DNA from: an uncultured Alistipes sp. | Lineage (GTDB): Bacteria > Bacteroidota > Bacteroidia > Bacteroidales > Rikenellaceae | Assembly: GCA_910586375.1 (NCBI GenBank) | Contig: CAJUIE010000026.1 | Location: 1 to 15,894, forward strand | Direction of reading: 5' to 3' | Length of the DNA stretch: 15,894 nucleotides | Part shown: one piece after another, positions 5,976 through 13,428 of the stretch | Layout: every line of letters begins with the position of its first letter | How positions within the stretch are numbered: the stretch's first letter is position 1 | Translations under genes and position numbers: made by a program | The notes under the pieces: generated by a model | Databases searched by the model: none | Told to the model about the DNA's origin: nothing | Seen by the model: only the letters and a program-made list of their open reading frames with translations

Positions 5976-8213
5976 TCAGTTGATGTTTAGGGATAGGGTG
6001 ATGCCCATCGTGCGGGGACGTCCGTGCTGGACGAACTCGTTGCCGATGGATTTGAAATAGAAAAGATCGTAGCGGGTACCGCTCGCATTGCGGCACCAGA
6101 GGTCGAGGGCATAGCGGCGTTGTTCGAGCCGGACTGAGGCGTCGAAGAGAGCGTAGAATGGTTGTCGCCGCGTGTTGGCTTCGTTCCACTCGATAGATCC
6201 GGCACCGCGCATTCCTCCGCGCAGCACCACGTCGCCCAGCCATTCTACGCCCGTGGGGATGGTCCAGGTGATGCCTGCCGAGAGGGTGTGCTGCGGAGCA
6301 TAGGGAATGCGGTTGCCGGCGTAGTCATTCTGCCCGTCGTGGAAGCGCACGAACCGGGCGTCGGTGAAGCCGTAAGCGGCGTCGAAGGTGAGGTTGCGCA
6401 CGGGCAGGAGCCGTAGTGAGACCTCGGCGCCCCGGGAGCGGGTGCGGCCCGCATTGGTCATCATGCGTCCGGTGGAGAGCCCGGGAGGGAAGACCGTAAG
6501 CTGCTGGTTGCGGCAGTCGATCCAGAAGAGGGCGAAATCGCCCCGCACCAGGCCGTCGGCACACGAGAAGTGACCGCCCAATTCATAGTTCCAGCTCTGC
6601 TCGGGGCGGTAGCTTACCGCGTTGTCGATGTCGTAGTTTTTTTGCAGAAAGACACCCATGCGTTCCATGAGAGCGTTTTGCAACACGTCGGAGAAGATCT
6701 GGGTATTGAAGCCGCCCGCCTTATAGCCCTTCGATACGGAGAGGTAAAGGTTGCGGTCCTCGTCGAAGGCATAGAGCGCCGAGAGACGGGGCAGGAGCTC
6801 GATGAAGGTCTTGCGCAGCGATCCTTCGGAGGTGAAGGGTTCGATGGTGTTTTGGCTGATGCGGCAGGCGTAGCGCGTGGCGCTGCGGTAGTGCAGGCGG
6901 GCCTGTTCGATGTCGAGGCGTACGCCGGCAGCCAGTCGCCAGCCCCCTGCGACGAGGGTCGATTCGTGGTAAAGTGCCCCGCCTGCCGAGGGCATGCGGA
7001 AGCGGCTGTCGAACGGAAATTCGGGATGGTCGATAGTCACCTCTTCGTGGGCGTAGCGGTCGGCCATGTCGACGATCAGCTCCTTGATGCCGGTCTCCTT
7101 GAAGACCACGGGTGCCTCCATCGTCGCATGGCGATAGAATCCGAACGCCCCGACAATCCAGCGGTACAGTCCCTTGTCGCGCGAGCGGACGACTATTTCC
7201 TGGGTCGCGGTGTGTTCCGTGCGAGCCTGTTGCAGGGTGAAGTAGGAGAGAGGCAGAAAATCCTGATCGAGGGTCATGCAGTCGTCGCAGAGGGCATAGG
7301 CGCTGATCGACGAGAGCGAGAACCGTGCAGCGTCGTAGCGCAGGGTGAAGCCGTTGCTCAGGGTTGTGCGCCGGTATTCCGAGGGGTCGTTGTAGCGTAT
7401 TTCGCCGGGGCGGATGAGGGTTTGCCCGTTGCGTATGATCTCTTCGCCGATATAGGCATAGGGATAGCCGCCCTGATTGAGCACGCTGCACGACAGTGTA
7501 TTGTCGATCTTCAGCCCTCGCCGGTTGCGCCACTGCACTTTCCAGCGTCCGCCCCCCTGCTGCTCGTGGTCGCAGAGACGCTGTGTCGCGAGGTTTTCGA
7601 AAAATCCGTCGGAGCGCATGTAAAAGCCGGAGACTGAAAGCCCGAGATCGGGGTTCAGCCGGTCGTAGACCGAGGCCCGGAAGCGGAACGTGTGGCCACT
7701 GCCATATTCGGCCCGAAGACGGATACCTTCGTAAGTCAGAGGCGAGAGGGTGTAGATATTGACCACGCCGCCCATCGTGTTGCGTCCGTAGAGGATCGAC
7801 TGGGGCCCACGCAGGATTTCAATGCGCTCGATGTCGCCCGTCTCGGTGTCGTAAGCATCCTTGTTCATGACGGGCACGTTGTCGATGTTGAGTCCCACGA
7901 CGGGCTCTTCGATGCGGCTGCCTAATCCGCGGACGTAGATCGACGAGGTCATGCGCGATCCGTAGTCGGGCGCATGGAAGTTAGGTACGGCATCCGAGAG
8001 TTTTTTCAGAGCGTCCACATCGCCCCGCTCCACGTCGCGATGGCCCACGATGGTGGCGGCTATGGGGAGCGATCGCAGCACGGGGCCTTGTTTGATGGCG
8101 GTGACCTGCACCTTGTCCACAACGATGGTTGTGTCGGCTTCGCATTCGGCACCGGGGTGCGCGACGGCAAGTGTCGGCAGCAGCGACAGCGATATGATCC
8201 AGAGGCGGTGCAT
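5976..8213 (-). CDS. TonB-dependent outer-membrane receptor
   Basis: A 745-residue outer-membrane transporter of the siderophore/heme/cobalamin style rather than the SusC style: it lacks the N-terminal carboxypeptidase-like domain of SusC proteins. A signal peptide of about 18 residues (MHRLWIISLSLLPTLAVA) precedes a TonB-box-like stretch IVVDKVQVTA at 30-39. The plug domain spans about 45-155, with SSIYVRGLGSR at 90-100, LNIDNVPV at 108-115 and the conserved IEILRGPQSILYGRNTMGGV at 131-150. The rest is beta barrel, with the recognisable SVSKGYKAGGFN segment. The C-terminus is TLSLNIN; many outer-membrane barrels end in an aromatic residue and this one does not. The start lies 1 nt after the rlmH stop and the stop 1 nt before the lipoprotein start. 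The substrate cannot be read from the sequence; iron chelates are the family default. Confidence 0.93.
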   Translation of the reverse strand: MHRLWIISLSLLPTLAVAHPGAECEADTTIVVDKVQVTAIKQGPVLRSLPIAATIVGHRDVERGDVDALKKLSDAVPNFHAPDYGSRMTSSIYVRGLGSRIEEPVVGLNIDNVPVMNKDAYDTETGDIERIEILRGPQSILYGRNTMGGVVNIYTLSPLTYEGIRLRAEYGSGHTFRFRASVYDRLNPDLGLSVSGFYMRSDGFFENLATQRLCDHEQQGGGRWKVQWRNRRGLKIDNTLSCSVLNQGGYPYAYIGEEIIRNGQTLIRPGEIRYNDPSEYRRTTLSNGFTLRYDAARFSLSSISAYALCDDCMTLDQDFLPLSYFTLQQARTEHTATQEIVVRSRDKGLYRWIVGAFGFYRHATMEAPVVFKETGIKELIVDMADRYAHEEVTIDHPEFPFDSRFRMPSAGGALYHESTLVAGGWRLAAGVRLDIEQARLHYRSATRYACRISQNTIEPFTSEGSLRKTFIELLPRLSALYAFDEDRNLYLSVSKGYKAGGFNTQIFSDVLQNALMERMGVFLQKNYDIDNAVSYRPEQSWNYELGGHFSCADGLVRGDFALFWIDCRNQQLTVFPPGLSTGRMMTNAGRTRSRGAEVSLRLLPVRNLTFDAAYGFTDARFVRFHDGQNDYAGNRIPYAPQHTLSAGITWTIPTGVEWLGDVVLRGGMRGAGSIEWNEANTRRQPFYALFDASVRLEQRRYALDLWCRNASGTRYDLFYFKSIGNEFVQHGRPRTMGITLSLNIN

Positions 8214-8214
8214 C

Positions 8215-8688
8215 CTATTCGTGGTGGTAGGGTTCGTGGTTGAGGATCGTGAAAGCCCGGTAGAGCTGCTCGGCGAAGATCGCCCGTACGATTTGGTGGG
8301 AAAAGGTCATGCGCGAGAGCGAGAGCCGTGCATCGGAGCGTGCATACACTTCGTCGGAAAAACCGTAGGGGCCGCCGATGACGATCACCAGACGCTTTAC
8401 GCCGCTGTTCATGCGCCGCTGTATCCAGGCAGCGAACTCCACCGAGCGCAGCTCCTCGCCCCGTTCGTCGAGCAGAACCACGTAATCACCCTCGGCGAGT
8501 TGGCGCAGAATTGCTGTCCCCTCGGCTGCGGCCTGCTGGCGGGCCGTGAGTTTTCGGGTATCGCGCACGTCGGGCAGTGTAGTGATTGCGAACCGGCAAT
8601 AACGATTTACGCGCCGGGCATACATTTCGACCAGCGCTGCCACCTCTGTAGAGTCGGTTTTCCCTATGACAAGCAGTTCTAAGGTCAT
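8215..8688 (-). CDS. rlmH: RlmH, 23S rRNA (pseudouridine-1915 N3) methyltransferase
   Basis: Small SPOUT-class methyltransferase acting on helix 69 of 23S rRNA in assembled ribosomes, using S-adenosylmethionine. The 157-residue length is standard. Diagnostic motifs: LLDERGEELRS at 72-82, VIGGPYGFSDEV at 103-114 in the trefoil-knot SAM site, and SLSRMTFSHQIVR at 123-135 followed by EQLYRAFTILNHEPYHHE at the C-terminus, a signature of this family. It sits 3 nt after the GH2-like gene and 1 nt before the receptor gene, so it is transcribed with envelope genes that have no obvious link to ribosome modification. Confidence 0.97.
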   Translation of the reverse strand: MTLELLVIGKTDSTEVAALVEMYARRVNRYCRFAITTLPDVRDTRKLTARQQAAAEGTAILRQLAEGDYVVLLDERGEELRSVEFAAWIQRRMNSGVKRLVIVIGGPYGFSDEVYARSDARLSLSRMTFSHQIVRAIFAEQLYRAFTILNHEPYHHE

Positions 8689-8691
8689 TTT

Positions 8692-10005
8692 TTACAGATC
8701 GCTGTTCCATTCCCCGTCGGCATCGACGCAGAGCACGGGGCGTGCATGTTCCACCGACTTGAGCCACAGGTAGGCTTTATACATATTGTAGCCGTTGCCC
8801 GCTTCGCCGCCCAGAGCATAGGCGATGACGCAGGTGTGGTTGCGCGAACGGTAATACATTGCCTTGACACGCTCCAGATATTCGTCGAGGAGTGCCGGGT
8901 CGTTCGACGGTGTGCCGCCCACGCGTCGGTCGTTACGCCGTTCAGGAGCGTGGATGTTGGCCCGGTCGATGACATAGAGCCCCAGGGAGTCGCAGAGGTC
9001 GTAGAACCAACCGGGCTGCGGATAGTCGGGCGTCAGGGTGTTGTAACCCTCCTTGCGCAGAGCTTGTAATTCGGCTGAGGTGGCCCGGGCATTGATGGCG
9101 GCGTTGTAGCTCTTGGTGCGTAGCTTGAGCTCTTTGCCTGAGCGCATGAGGCGTCCGTCGACCAGCTCGGTTTTGCCGAAGCCGAGGCGCAGGGGCATGT
9201 ACTCTTTATAAGCACCCTGGCGACGCGTGAAAAGCATCACCTTGTAGAGCGGCGGGTTTTTGCCCGAGGGTTCCCACTTGTTTTCGAAAGCGTGGTAGAT
9301 GAAGGGCGTGAAACGCACCGTATCGGTCGAGCGTCCGGGGATCGTCACCTCGCGCATGTTGAACTCCAGCAGCTTGCCCTGGGGGGAATAGATGTCATAC
9401 CCCACCTCGACAGTCTCGTCGTAGTTGAAGGCGTTGCGGGCGATGATCTTCAGGTCGAGCATAGCGAAGTCACGGCCCAGTGTGTCGGGAACCAGCGCGA
9501 TTTGGAAGTCGGCGATGGAGCGTTTGTTCTGGTAGTAAAAGTAGCTCTCTGCGAAGGTTTCCCGCGGAGCGATCGTCGGGATGTCGATCTGCGGTGTGCG
9601 GCTCTCGCGCAGCAGTATCTTGATGTCGTTGACCCCCTCGTGCAGGCAGTCGGTCAGCTCGAAATCGGCAGGTGTGGCGGCATCCTCGACGTCGGCTACA
9701 AGGCGGTCGTTGACCCGCAGTGAATAGGCCGAGCCGGGATTCTCGAGGTGGAGGAATACCACGCCGTCGCGCCAGATATAGGGAATGTCGACCTGCTGGC
9801 CCATGACGCTGACGGGGCCCGCTTCGACGAGCAGAGCGGGGCGGAAGTCCATCGTATGGCCCGATGCGGCCCGGTTGCGGGTTTCAGCGTCGTGGCGCGT
9901 GTGGTAAGGTATGGCCTCCGTGTGACAAATGCGGCCTGACTGCTGGGCAGTGCCTGTGAAAATTGTCGACAGAAGGGCTGTGCAGAGCAATATGGTGTGT
10001 TTCAT
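8692..10005 (-). CDS. Secreted GH2-like protein that ends before the catalytic nucleophile
   Basis: A 437-residue protein with a signal peptide (about residues 1-20, MKHTILLCTALLSTIFTGTA). Domain order follows the N-terminal part of glycoside hydrolase family 2: a sugar-binding jelly-roll-like region (about 55-160), an immunoglobulin-like beta-sandwich (about 165-275), then the start of a TIM barrel (about 285-437). LYVIDRANI at 343-351 corresponds to the LacZ LYVVDEANI region, and YALGGEAGNG at 396-405 to WSLGNESG, which carries the acid/base Glu (here Glu401). The adjacent invariant Asn is Gly. The protein stops about 36 residues later, before the strand that holds the nucleophile Glu. It is therefore probably not a functional glycosidase; a binding or structural role is possible. 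The stop is a clean TAA 3 nt before rlmH, with no sign of a downstream continuation, so a recent frameshift is unlikely. Confidence 0.82.
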   Translation of the reverse strand: MKHTILLCTALLSTIFTGTAQQSGRICHTEAIPYHTRHDAETRNRAASGHTMDFRPALLVEAGPVSVMGQQVDIPYIWRDGVVFLHLENPGSAYSLRVNDRLVADVEDAATPADFELTDCLHEGVNDIKILLRESRTPQIDIPTIAPRETFAESYFYYQNKRSIADFQIALVPDTLGRDFAMLDLKIIARNAFNYDETVEVGYDIYSPQGKLLEFNMREVTIPGRSTDTVRFTPFIYHAFENKWEPSGKNPPLYKVMLFTRRQGAYKEYMPLRLGFGKTELVDGRLMRSGKELKLRTKSYNAAINARATSAELQALRKEGYNTLTPDYPQPGWFYDLCDSLGLYVIDRANIHAPERRNDRRVGGTPSNDPALLDEYLERVKAMYYRSRNHTCVIAYALGGEAGNGYNMYKAYLWLKSVEHARPVLCVDADGEWNSDL

Positions 10006-10066
10006 CGGTGTGTAAGTTGAAAGGGCGGAAGTAAAAAGTGCGTTTTTTCGGGCTGGGGCCTGTTGT

Positions 10067-10116
10067 CGGGCCTCCGCAGGGGGAGGCTTCGGCCCGTCCG
10101 GCTGTGCCGGATTTTA
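10067..10116 (-). repeat. GC-rich double-hairpin element, copy B (gh2 leader)
   Basis: Same design as the element before nadC: CCGGC / GCCGG around a 3-nt loop (10098-10102 with 10106-10110), next to a second palindrome (CGGGCC / GGCCCG, 10067-10072 with 10091-10096, or alternatively the inner GCCTCC / GGAGGC, 10070-10075 with 10082-10087). Residues 10084-10116 match copy A at 28 of 33 positions in the same orientation. It lies in the probable transcribed leader of the GH2-like gene, about 60-110 nt before its ATG. Confidence 0.65.
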
Positions 10117-10157
10117 CTATAGCGACAGCTTTCACAGCCCCACCCCGCATAGCCCGA

Positions 10158-10189
10158 CAAAGGTACTTTTTTTTTTGTCGAATCGCAAA
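10158..10189 (-). promoter_or_regulatory. Probable promoter of the gh2-rlmH-receptor-lipoprotein unit
   Basis: On the minus strand the -7 box TACCTTTG (10165-10158) matches TAnnTTTG exactly, with TTTG (10189-10186) 20 nt upstream as the -33 box. Transcription would start near 10151, giving a leader of about 145 nt that contains double-hairpin copy B. Both boxes match the Bacteroidetes consensus fully, making this one of the two best promoters in the window. Confidence 0.7.
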
Positions 10190-10204
10190 TAAAACCTATC
10201 TTTG
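10174..10204 (+). promoter_or_regulatory. Probable promoter of asnS
   Basis: The -33 box TTTG (10174-10177) and -7 box TATCTTTG (10197-10204) are separated by 19 nt and both match the Bacteroidetes consensus. Transcription would start near 10211, about 38 nt before the asnS ATG. The promoter is interleaved with the divergent gh2 promoter: the minus-strand -33 box lies inside the plus-strand spacer. Confidence 0.7.
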
Positions 10205-10248
10205 TCAATTCAGAAAAACAGTTTTGTAGCATCGATAAAACGCATCGT

Positions 10249-11637
10249 ATGAAAACGCAGAGAATCTCGGAAATTCTGAAGACGGGCGTCGTGGATAGCC
10301 CCGTTGTGGTCAAAGGCTGGGTGCGCACCAAGCGCGGTAATAAGAACGTGGCCTTCATCGCCCTGAATGACGGGTCGTGCGTGGCCAATATCCAGGTGGT
10401 GGTCGATCTTGGAAAGATCGCCGAGGAGGAGCTCAAACCTGTAACGACGGGTGCTTGTCTGCGTGTCGACGGGCTGCTGGTCGCCTCGCCCGGCTCGGGG
10501 CAGGGCGTTGAGGTGCAGGCCTCGAAAATCGAGGTTTACGGCTCGGCTGATCCGGAGAGCTACCCTTTACAGAAGAAGGGCCATTCGCTCGAATTTCTGC
10601 GCGACATCGCCTATCTGCGTCCCCGCACCAATACGTTCGGTGCCGTGCTGCGTATCCGCCATGCTATGGCCTACGCCATTCACGAATACTTTAATAAAAA
10701 CGGTTTCTACTACTTCCATACGCCGATCATCACCGCTTCGGATTGCGAGGGTGCCGGCGCCATGTTCCAGGTCACGACCCTCGACATGGCCAACCCTCCC
10801 CGTACGGAGGAGGGCAAGGTCGACTATGCGCAGGACTTTTTCGGCCGGGCTTGTAACCTCACCGTCTCGGGGCAGCTGGAGGGCGAACTGGGGGCTCTGT
10901 CGTTGGGTCGCATCTACACATTCGGTCCGACGTTCCGCGCGGAGAACTCCAACACGCCGCGCCACGCTTCGGAGTTCTGGATGATCGAGCCCGAAGCGGC
11001 GTTTTTCGAGCTGGAGGACAACATGGAGCTGGCTGAAGATTTCCTCAAGTACTTGATCCGCTATGCACTGGACAACTGCCGCGAAGACCTCGAATTCATG
11101 AACAAGATGTGGGACAAGGGGCTTATCGAGCGTCTCGAATCGGTGCTGGCGCACGACTTCAAGCGTCTGACTTACACCGAGGCGATCGACATACTGAAGG
11201 CTTCGGGCCGTAAGTTTGAGTTCCCGTGCGAGTGGGGTTGCGACCTCCAGTCGGAGCATGAACGTTATTTGGTGGAGGAGCATTTTAAGCGTCCGGTGAT
11301 TCTGATCGACTATCCTAAAGAGATCAAGGCTTTCTACATGAAGCAGAACGACGACGGCAAAACCGTGCGCGGTATGGACGTCTTATTCCCCGGAATAGGC
11401 GAGATTATCGGCGGTTCGGAGCGTGAGGCCGATTATGGCAAACTCTGTGCAAGGGTCAGGGAGCTCGGTATGAACGAGCGGGAGCTCTGGTGGTATCTGG
11501 ATACGCGCCGCTGGGGTTCGGCTCCACACTCCGGATTTGGCCTGGGCTTCGACCGGCTGTTGATCTTTGTCACGGGCCTGACAAACATCCGCGATGTGCA
11601 GCCCTTCCCGCGCACGCCGCAGCACGCCGACTTTTAA
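10249..11637 (+). CDS. asnS: Asparaginyl-tRNA synthetase
   Basis: Cytosolic class II aminoacyl-tRNA synthetase that charges tRNA-Asn with asparagine using ATP. The 462-residue product is normal in length. An N-terminal OB-fold anticodon-binding domain (about 1-100, VKGWVRTKRG at 21-30) precedes the catalytic core: TASDCEGAGAMF at 162-173, class II motif 2 as FGPTFRAENSNTPRHASEF at 225-243, GEIIGGSEREADY at 384-396, and motif 3 as GFGLGFDRLLIF at 429-440. The ending NIRDVQPFPRTPQHADF is characteristic and helps separate it from AspRS. The start MKTQRI is supported by the promoter about 40 nt upstream; no Shine-Dalgarno is seen. rpoN follows 157 nt later on the same strand. Confidence 0.98.
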   Translation: MKTQRISEILKTGVVDSPVVVKGWVRTKRGNKNVAFIALNDGSCVANIQVVVDLGKIAEEELKPVTTGACLRVDGLLVASPGSGQGVEVQASKIEVYGSADPESYPLQKKGHSLEFLRDIAYLRPRTNTFGAVLRIRHAMAYAIHEYFNKNGFYYFHTPIITASDCEGAGAMFQVTTLDMANPPRTEEGKVDYAQDFFGRACNLTVSGQLEGELGALSLGRIYTFGPTFRAENSNTPRHASEFWMIEPEAAFFELEDNMELAEDFLKYLIRYALDNCREDLEFMNKMWDKGLIERLESVLAHDFKRLTYTEAIDILKASGRKFEFPCEWGCDLQSEHERYLVEEHFKRPVILIDYPKEIKAFYMKQNDDGKTVRGMDVLFPGIGEIIGGSEREADYGKLCARVRELGMNERELWWYLDTRRWGSAPHSGFGLGFDRLLIFVTGLTNIRDVQPFPRTPQHADF

Positions 11638-11779
11638 AATTAAGAATGAAAAATTAAGAATTAAAAATCGGCCGACGTATCGGTGATGAACCGTTTGTGA
11701 TGAATTGACAGTTCGTAACGCGGAGCAGCCGGTTTTGTCAGTAGAGTGCGGCAATTTTTAGTTTTTCATTCTTGATTTT
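11636..11779 (+). repeat. AT-rich inverted repeat between asnS and rpoN (MITE-like or RNA hairpin)
   Basis: The left arm, 11636-11662, and the right arm, 11753-11779, are inverted copies matching at 24 of 27 positions. All three mismatches would be G-U pairs in RNA, so the transcript could form an unbroken 27-bp stem around a 90-nt loop. The left arm begins within the asnS stop codon and the right arm ends 15 nt before the rpoN ATG. The arms are far more AT-rich than the flanking genes, and the left arm contains short internal repeats (AATTAAGAAT, AATTAAAAAT). No ORF lies inside. It could be a miniature inverted-repeat element, a boundary hairpin or a leader structure. Confidence 0.65.
11734..11766 (+). 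promoter_or_regulatory. Possible rpoN promoter
   Basis: TTTG (11734-11737) and TAGTTTTT (11759-11766, seven of eight matches to TAnnTTTG) are 21 nt apart. The -7 box lies in the right arm of the inverted repeat. Initiation would be near 11773, leaving a leader of only about 22 nt. This is weaker than the asnS and gh2 promoters, and rpoN may instead be read from asnS. Confidence 0.3.
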
Positions 11780-11794
11780 TAATTCGAAAGGGGT

Positions 11795-13216
11795 ATGGCC
11801 ATCAACCAAAGACAGATTCTCTCCCTCCAGCAGAAGCTCTCTCCGCAGCAGATACAGATGATCAAGCTGCTGGAGCTGCCCACCGTGCAGCTGGAGCAGC
11901 GCATCAAGCAGGAGATCGAGGAGAATATCGTACTTGAAGAGGAGGATCGCACGGCCGAAGAAGAGGCAGAGCCCCAGCAGATTTCGGTTGACGAGTATCT
12001 TCGTGAGGATGATACGCCGTCGTACAAGAGTCGTATCAATAACTACTCGAAGGACGATAAGCAGCGGCCCTTTTTTCTGACAGGCGGTCGTTCGTTGCAG
12101 GAGTATCTGGTCGAGCAGTTGGGCTATCGCAACCTCTCGGAGCGTGATATGCGGCTGGCGGTTTACCTGATCGGCAGTTTGGATGAGGATGGTTATCTGC
12201 GTCGTGATCTGGAGTCGGTGGCCGATGACATCGCCTTCACGGTGGGCCTTGAGACCACGGCCGTTGAGCTGGAGCGTCTTTTGGGCATCATCCACCAGCT
12301 TGAACCGGCCGGTGTCGGGGCCCGCAACTTGCAGGAGTGCTTGCTTTTGCAGATGAATCAGAAGAGCGCCGACAGTCGCTCCCGGCGTCTGGCCCGCCGT
12401 ATTCTGACCTCCTATTTTGACGAGTTCGTCAAGAAACATTACGAGAAGCTCATGGCGCGCCTCCAGATTTCAGAGGACGATTTTCGCGAGGCCATAGCCG
12501 AAATACGGCGTTTGTCGCCCAAACCGGGCAACCTCTACGCTGAGGGTGGAACAGACGCTACGCCATATATCATTCCCGATTTCATCCTCGACTGTCAGGA
12601 CGGGCAGTTCCAGCTGTCGCTGAACTCTTATAACGTGCCCGAGGTGCGGGTCAACCGCCGCTACGTGGAGATGATTCGCGACATGGTGTCATCCGACGGT
12701 ACCGTCAAAGAGAAGGACCGCGAGGCCATCCAGTTCGTCAAGAGCAAGATCGACTCGGCCAAGTGGTTCATTTCGGCCATCAAGCAGCGCCACGATACCC
12801 TGATGCGGACCATGCAGACGATACTGGACTACCAGCGCGAGTATTTCCGCGACGGCGACAAGTCGAAGCTCCGGCCTATGATTCTCAAGGATATAGCCGA
12901 TCGCACGGGGCTCGATGTGTCGACTATTTCACGGGTGGTCAACAGTAAGTACGTGCAGACGCAGTTCGGGATCATTCTCCTTAAGTCGCTCTTTTCCGAA
13001 GCGATGCAGACCGACAGTGGTGAGGAGGTGTCGAGCTACGAGATCAAGAACATTCTCCAGGAGTGTATCGACGAGGAGGATAAGCGCCATCCCCTGACCG
13101 ATGAGACCCTTATGGACATTCTCAACGCCAAGGGTTACCGTATCGCCCGTCGTACGGTGGCCAAATATCGCGAGATGCTGGGCATTCCCGTCGCCCGTCT
13201 GCGCAAGCAGATCTGA
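11795..13216 (+). CDS. rpoN: RNA polymerase sigma-54 factor
   Basis: Alternative sigma factor that directs RNA polymerase to -24/-12 promoters and needs AAA+ activators. 473 residues. Region I is glutamine- and leucine-rich at 5-46 (LQQKLSPQQIQMIKLLELP); acidic region II runs at about 47-75; the core-binding domain includes LIGSLDEDGYL at 125-135 and LEPAGVGARNLQECLLLQ at 169-186; a helix-turn-helix runs at about 362-392 (LKDIADRTGLDVSTISRVV); and the signature RpoN box ARRTVAKYRE is at 451-460. The end MLGIPVARLRKQI is typical. The ATG at 11795 gives the expected N-terminus. It follows asnS after an inverted repeat and converges on the large lipoprotein gene. Confidence 0.98.
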   Translation: MAINQRQILSLQQKLSPQQIQMIKLLELPTVQLEQRIKQEIEENIVLEEEDRTAEEEAEPQQISVDEYLREDDTPSYKSRINNYSKDDKQRPFFLTGGRSLQEYLVEQLGYRNLSERDMRLAVYLIGSLDEDGYLRRDLESVADDIAFTVGLETTAVELERLLGIIHQLEPAGVGARNLQECLLLQMNQKSADSRSRRLARRILTSYFDEFVKKHYEKLMARLQISEDDFREAIAEIRRLSPKPGNLYAEGGTDATPYIIPDFILDCQDGQFQLSLNSYNVPEVRVNRRYVEMIRDMVSSDGTVKEKDREAIQFVKSKIDSAKWFISAIKQRHDTLMRTMQTILDYQREYFRDGDKSKLRPMILKDIADRTGLDVSTISRVVNSKYVQTQFGIILLKSLFSEAMQTDSGEEVSSYEIKNILQECIDEEDKRHPLTDETLMDILNAKGYRIARRTVAKYREMLGIPVARLRKQI

Positions 13217-13257
13217 ATCCTGCTTCCTCTGCGATCCTTATAGGGGGCGGGAAGGTT

Positions 13258-13303
13258 CGGCCTTTGGCCGGATCGAGCCGCAGCCCCGGCTGCGGAGGCT
13301 CGA
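13258..13303. other. Paired GC-rich hairpins downstream of rpoN
   Basis: In the 212-nt convergent gap 13217-13428, a 5-bp hairpin CGGCC-TTT-GGCCG (13258-13270) is followed by a longer one (13273-13303): TCGAGCC pairs with GGCTCGA and GCAGCC with GGCTGC around a CC loop, 13 bp in all with a 3-nt bulge. No T-run follows on either strand, so this is not a classical terminator. It resembles the double-hairpin elements at 5327 and 10067 in design but has only short stretches in common with them. Confidence 0.45.
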
Positions 13304-13372
13304 CACTTGGTGTCTTGCTCCGCTGCCGCCGGGAAACTTTCGAGGAACGCTCCTGTCCGAAAATAAGCATTG

Positions 13373-13406
13373 AAAAAAGGGCTTCCCCATACCGTGGGGA
13401 AGCCCT
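13373..13406 (-). terminator. Intrinsic terminator of the repeat lipoprotein gene
   Basis: Perfect 11-bp stem AGGGCTTCCCC / GGGGAAGCCCT (13378-13388 with 13396-13406) with a 7-nt loop. On the minus strand it is followed directly by a run of U encoded by the A-run 13373-13378. It lies 22 nt after the lipoprotein stop. On the plus strand the hairpin is followed by GAAATTTT, so it could also act weakly on rpoN transcripts. Confidence 0.88.
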
Positions 13407-13428
13407 GAAATTTTCGGTCGCGGCCCGT

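Noticed and set aside
6570..7637. A 355-codon plus-strand frame antisense to the TonB receptor
   Set aside because: The receptor motifs on the minus strand are clear; the plus frame has no domain or plausible start context.
11787..11793. AAAGGGG before rpoN as a Shine-Dalgarno
   Set aside because: Only 1 nt from the ATG, too close to act as a normal ribosome binding site.
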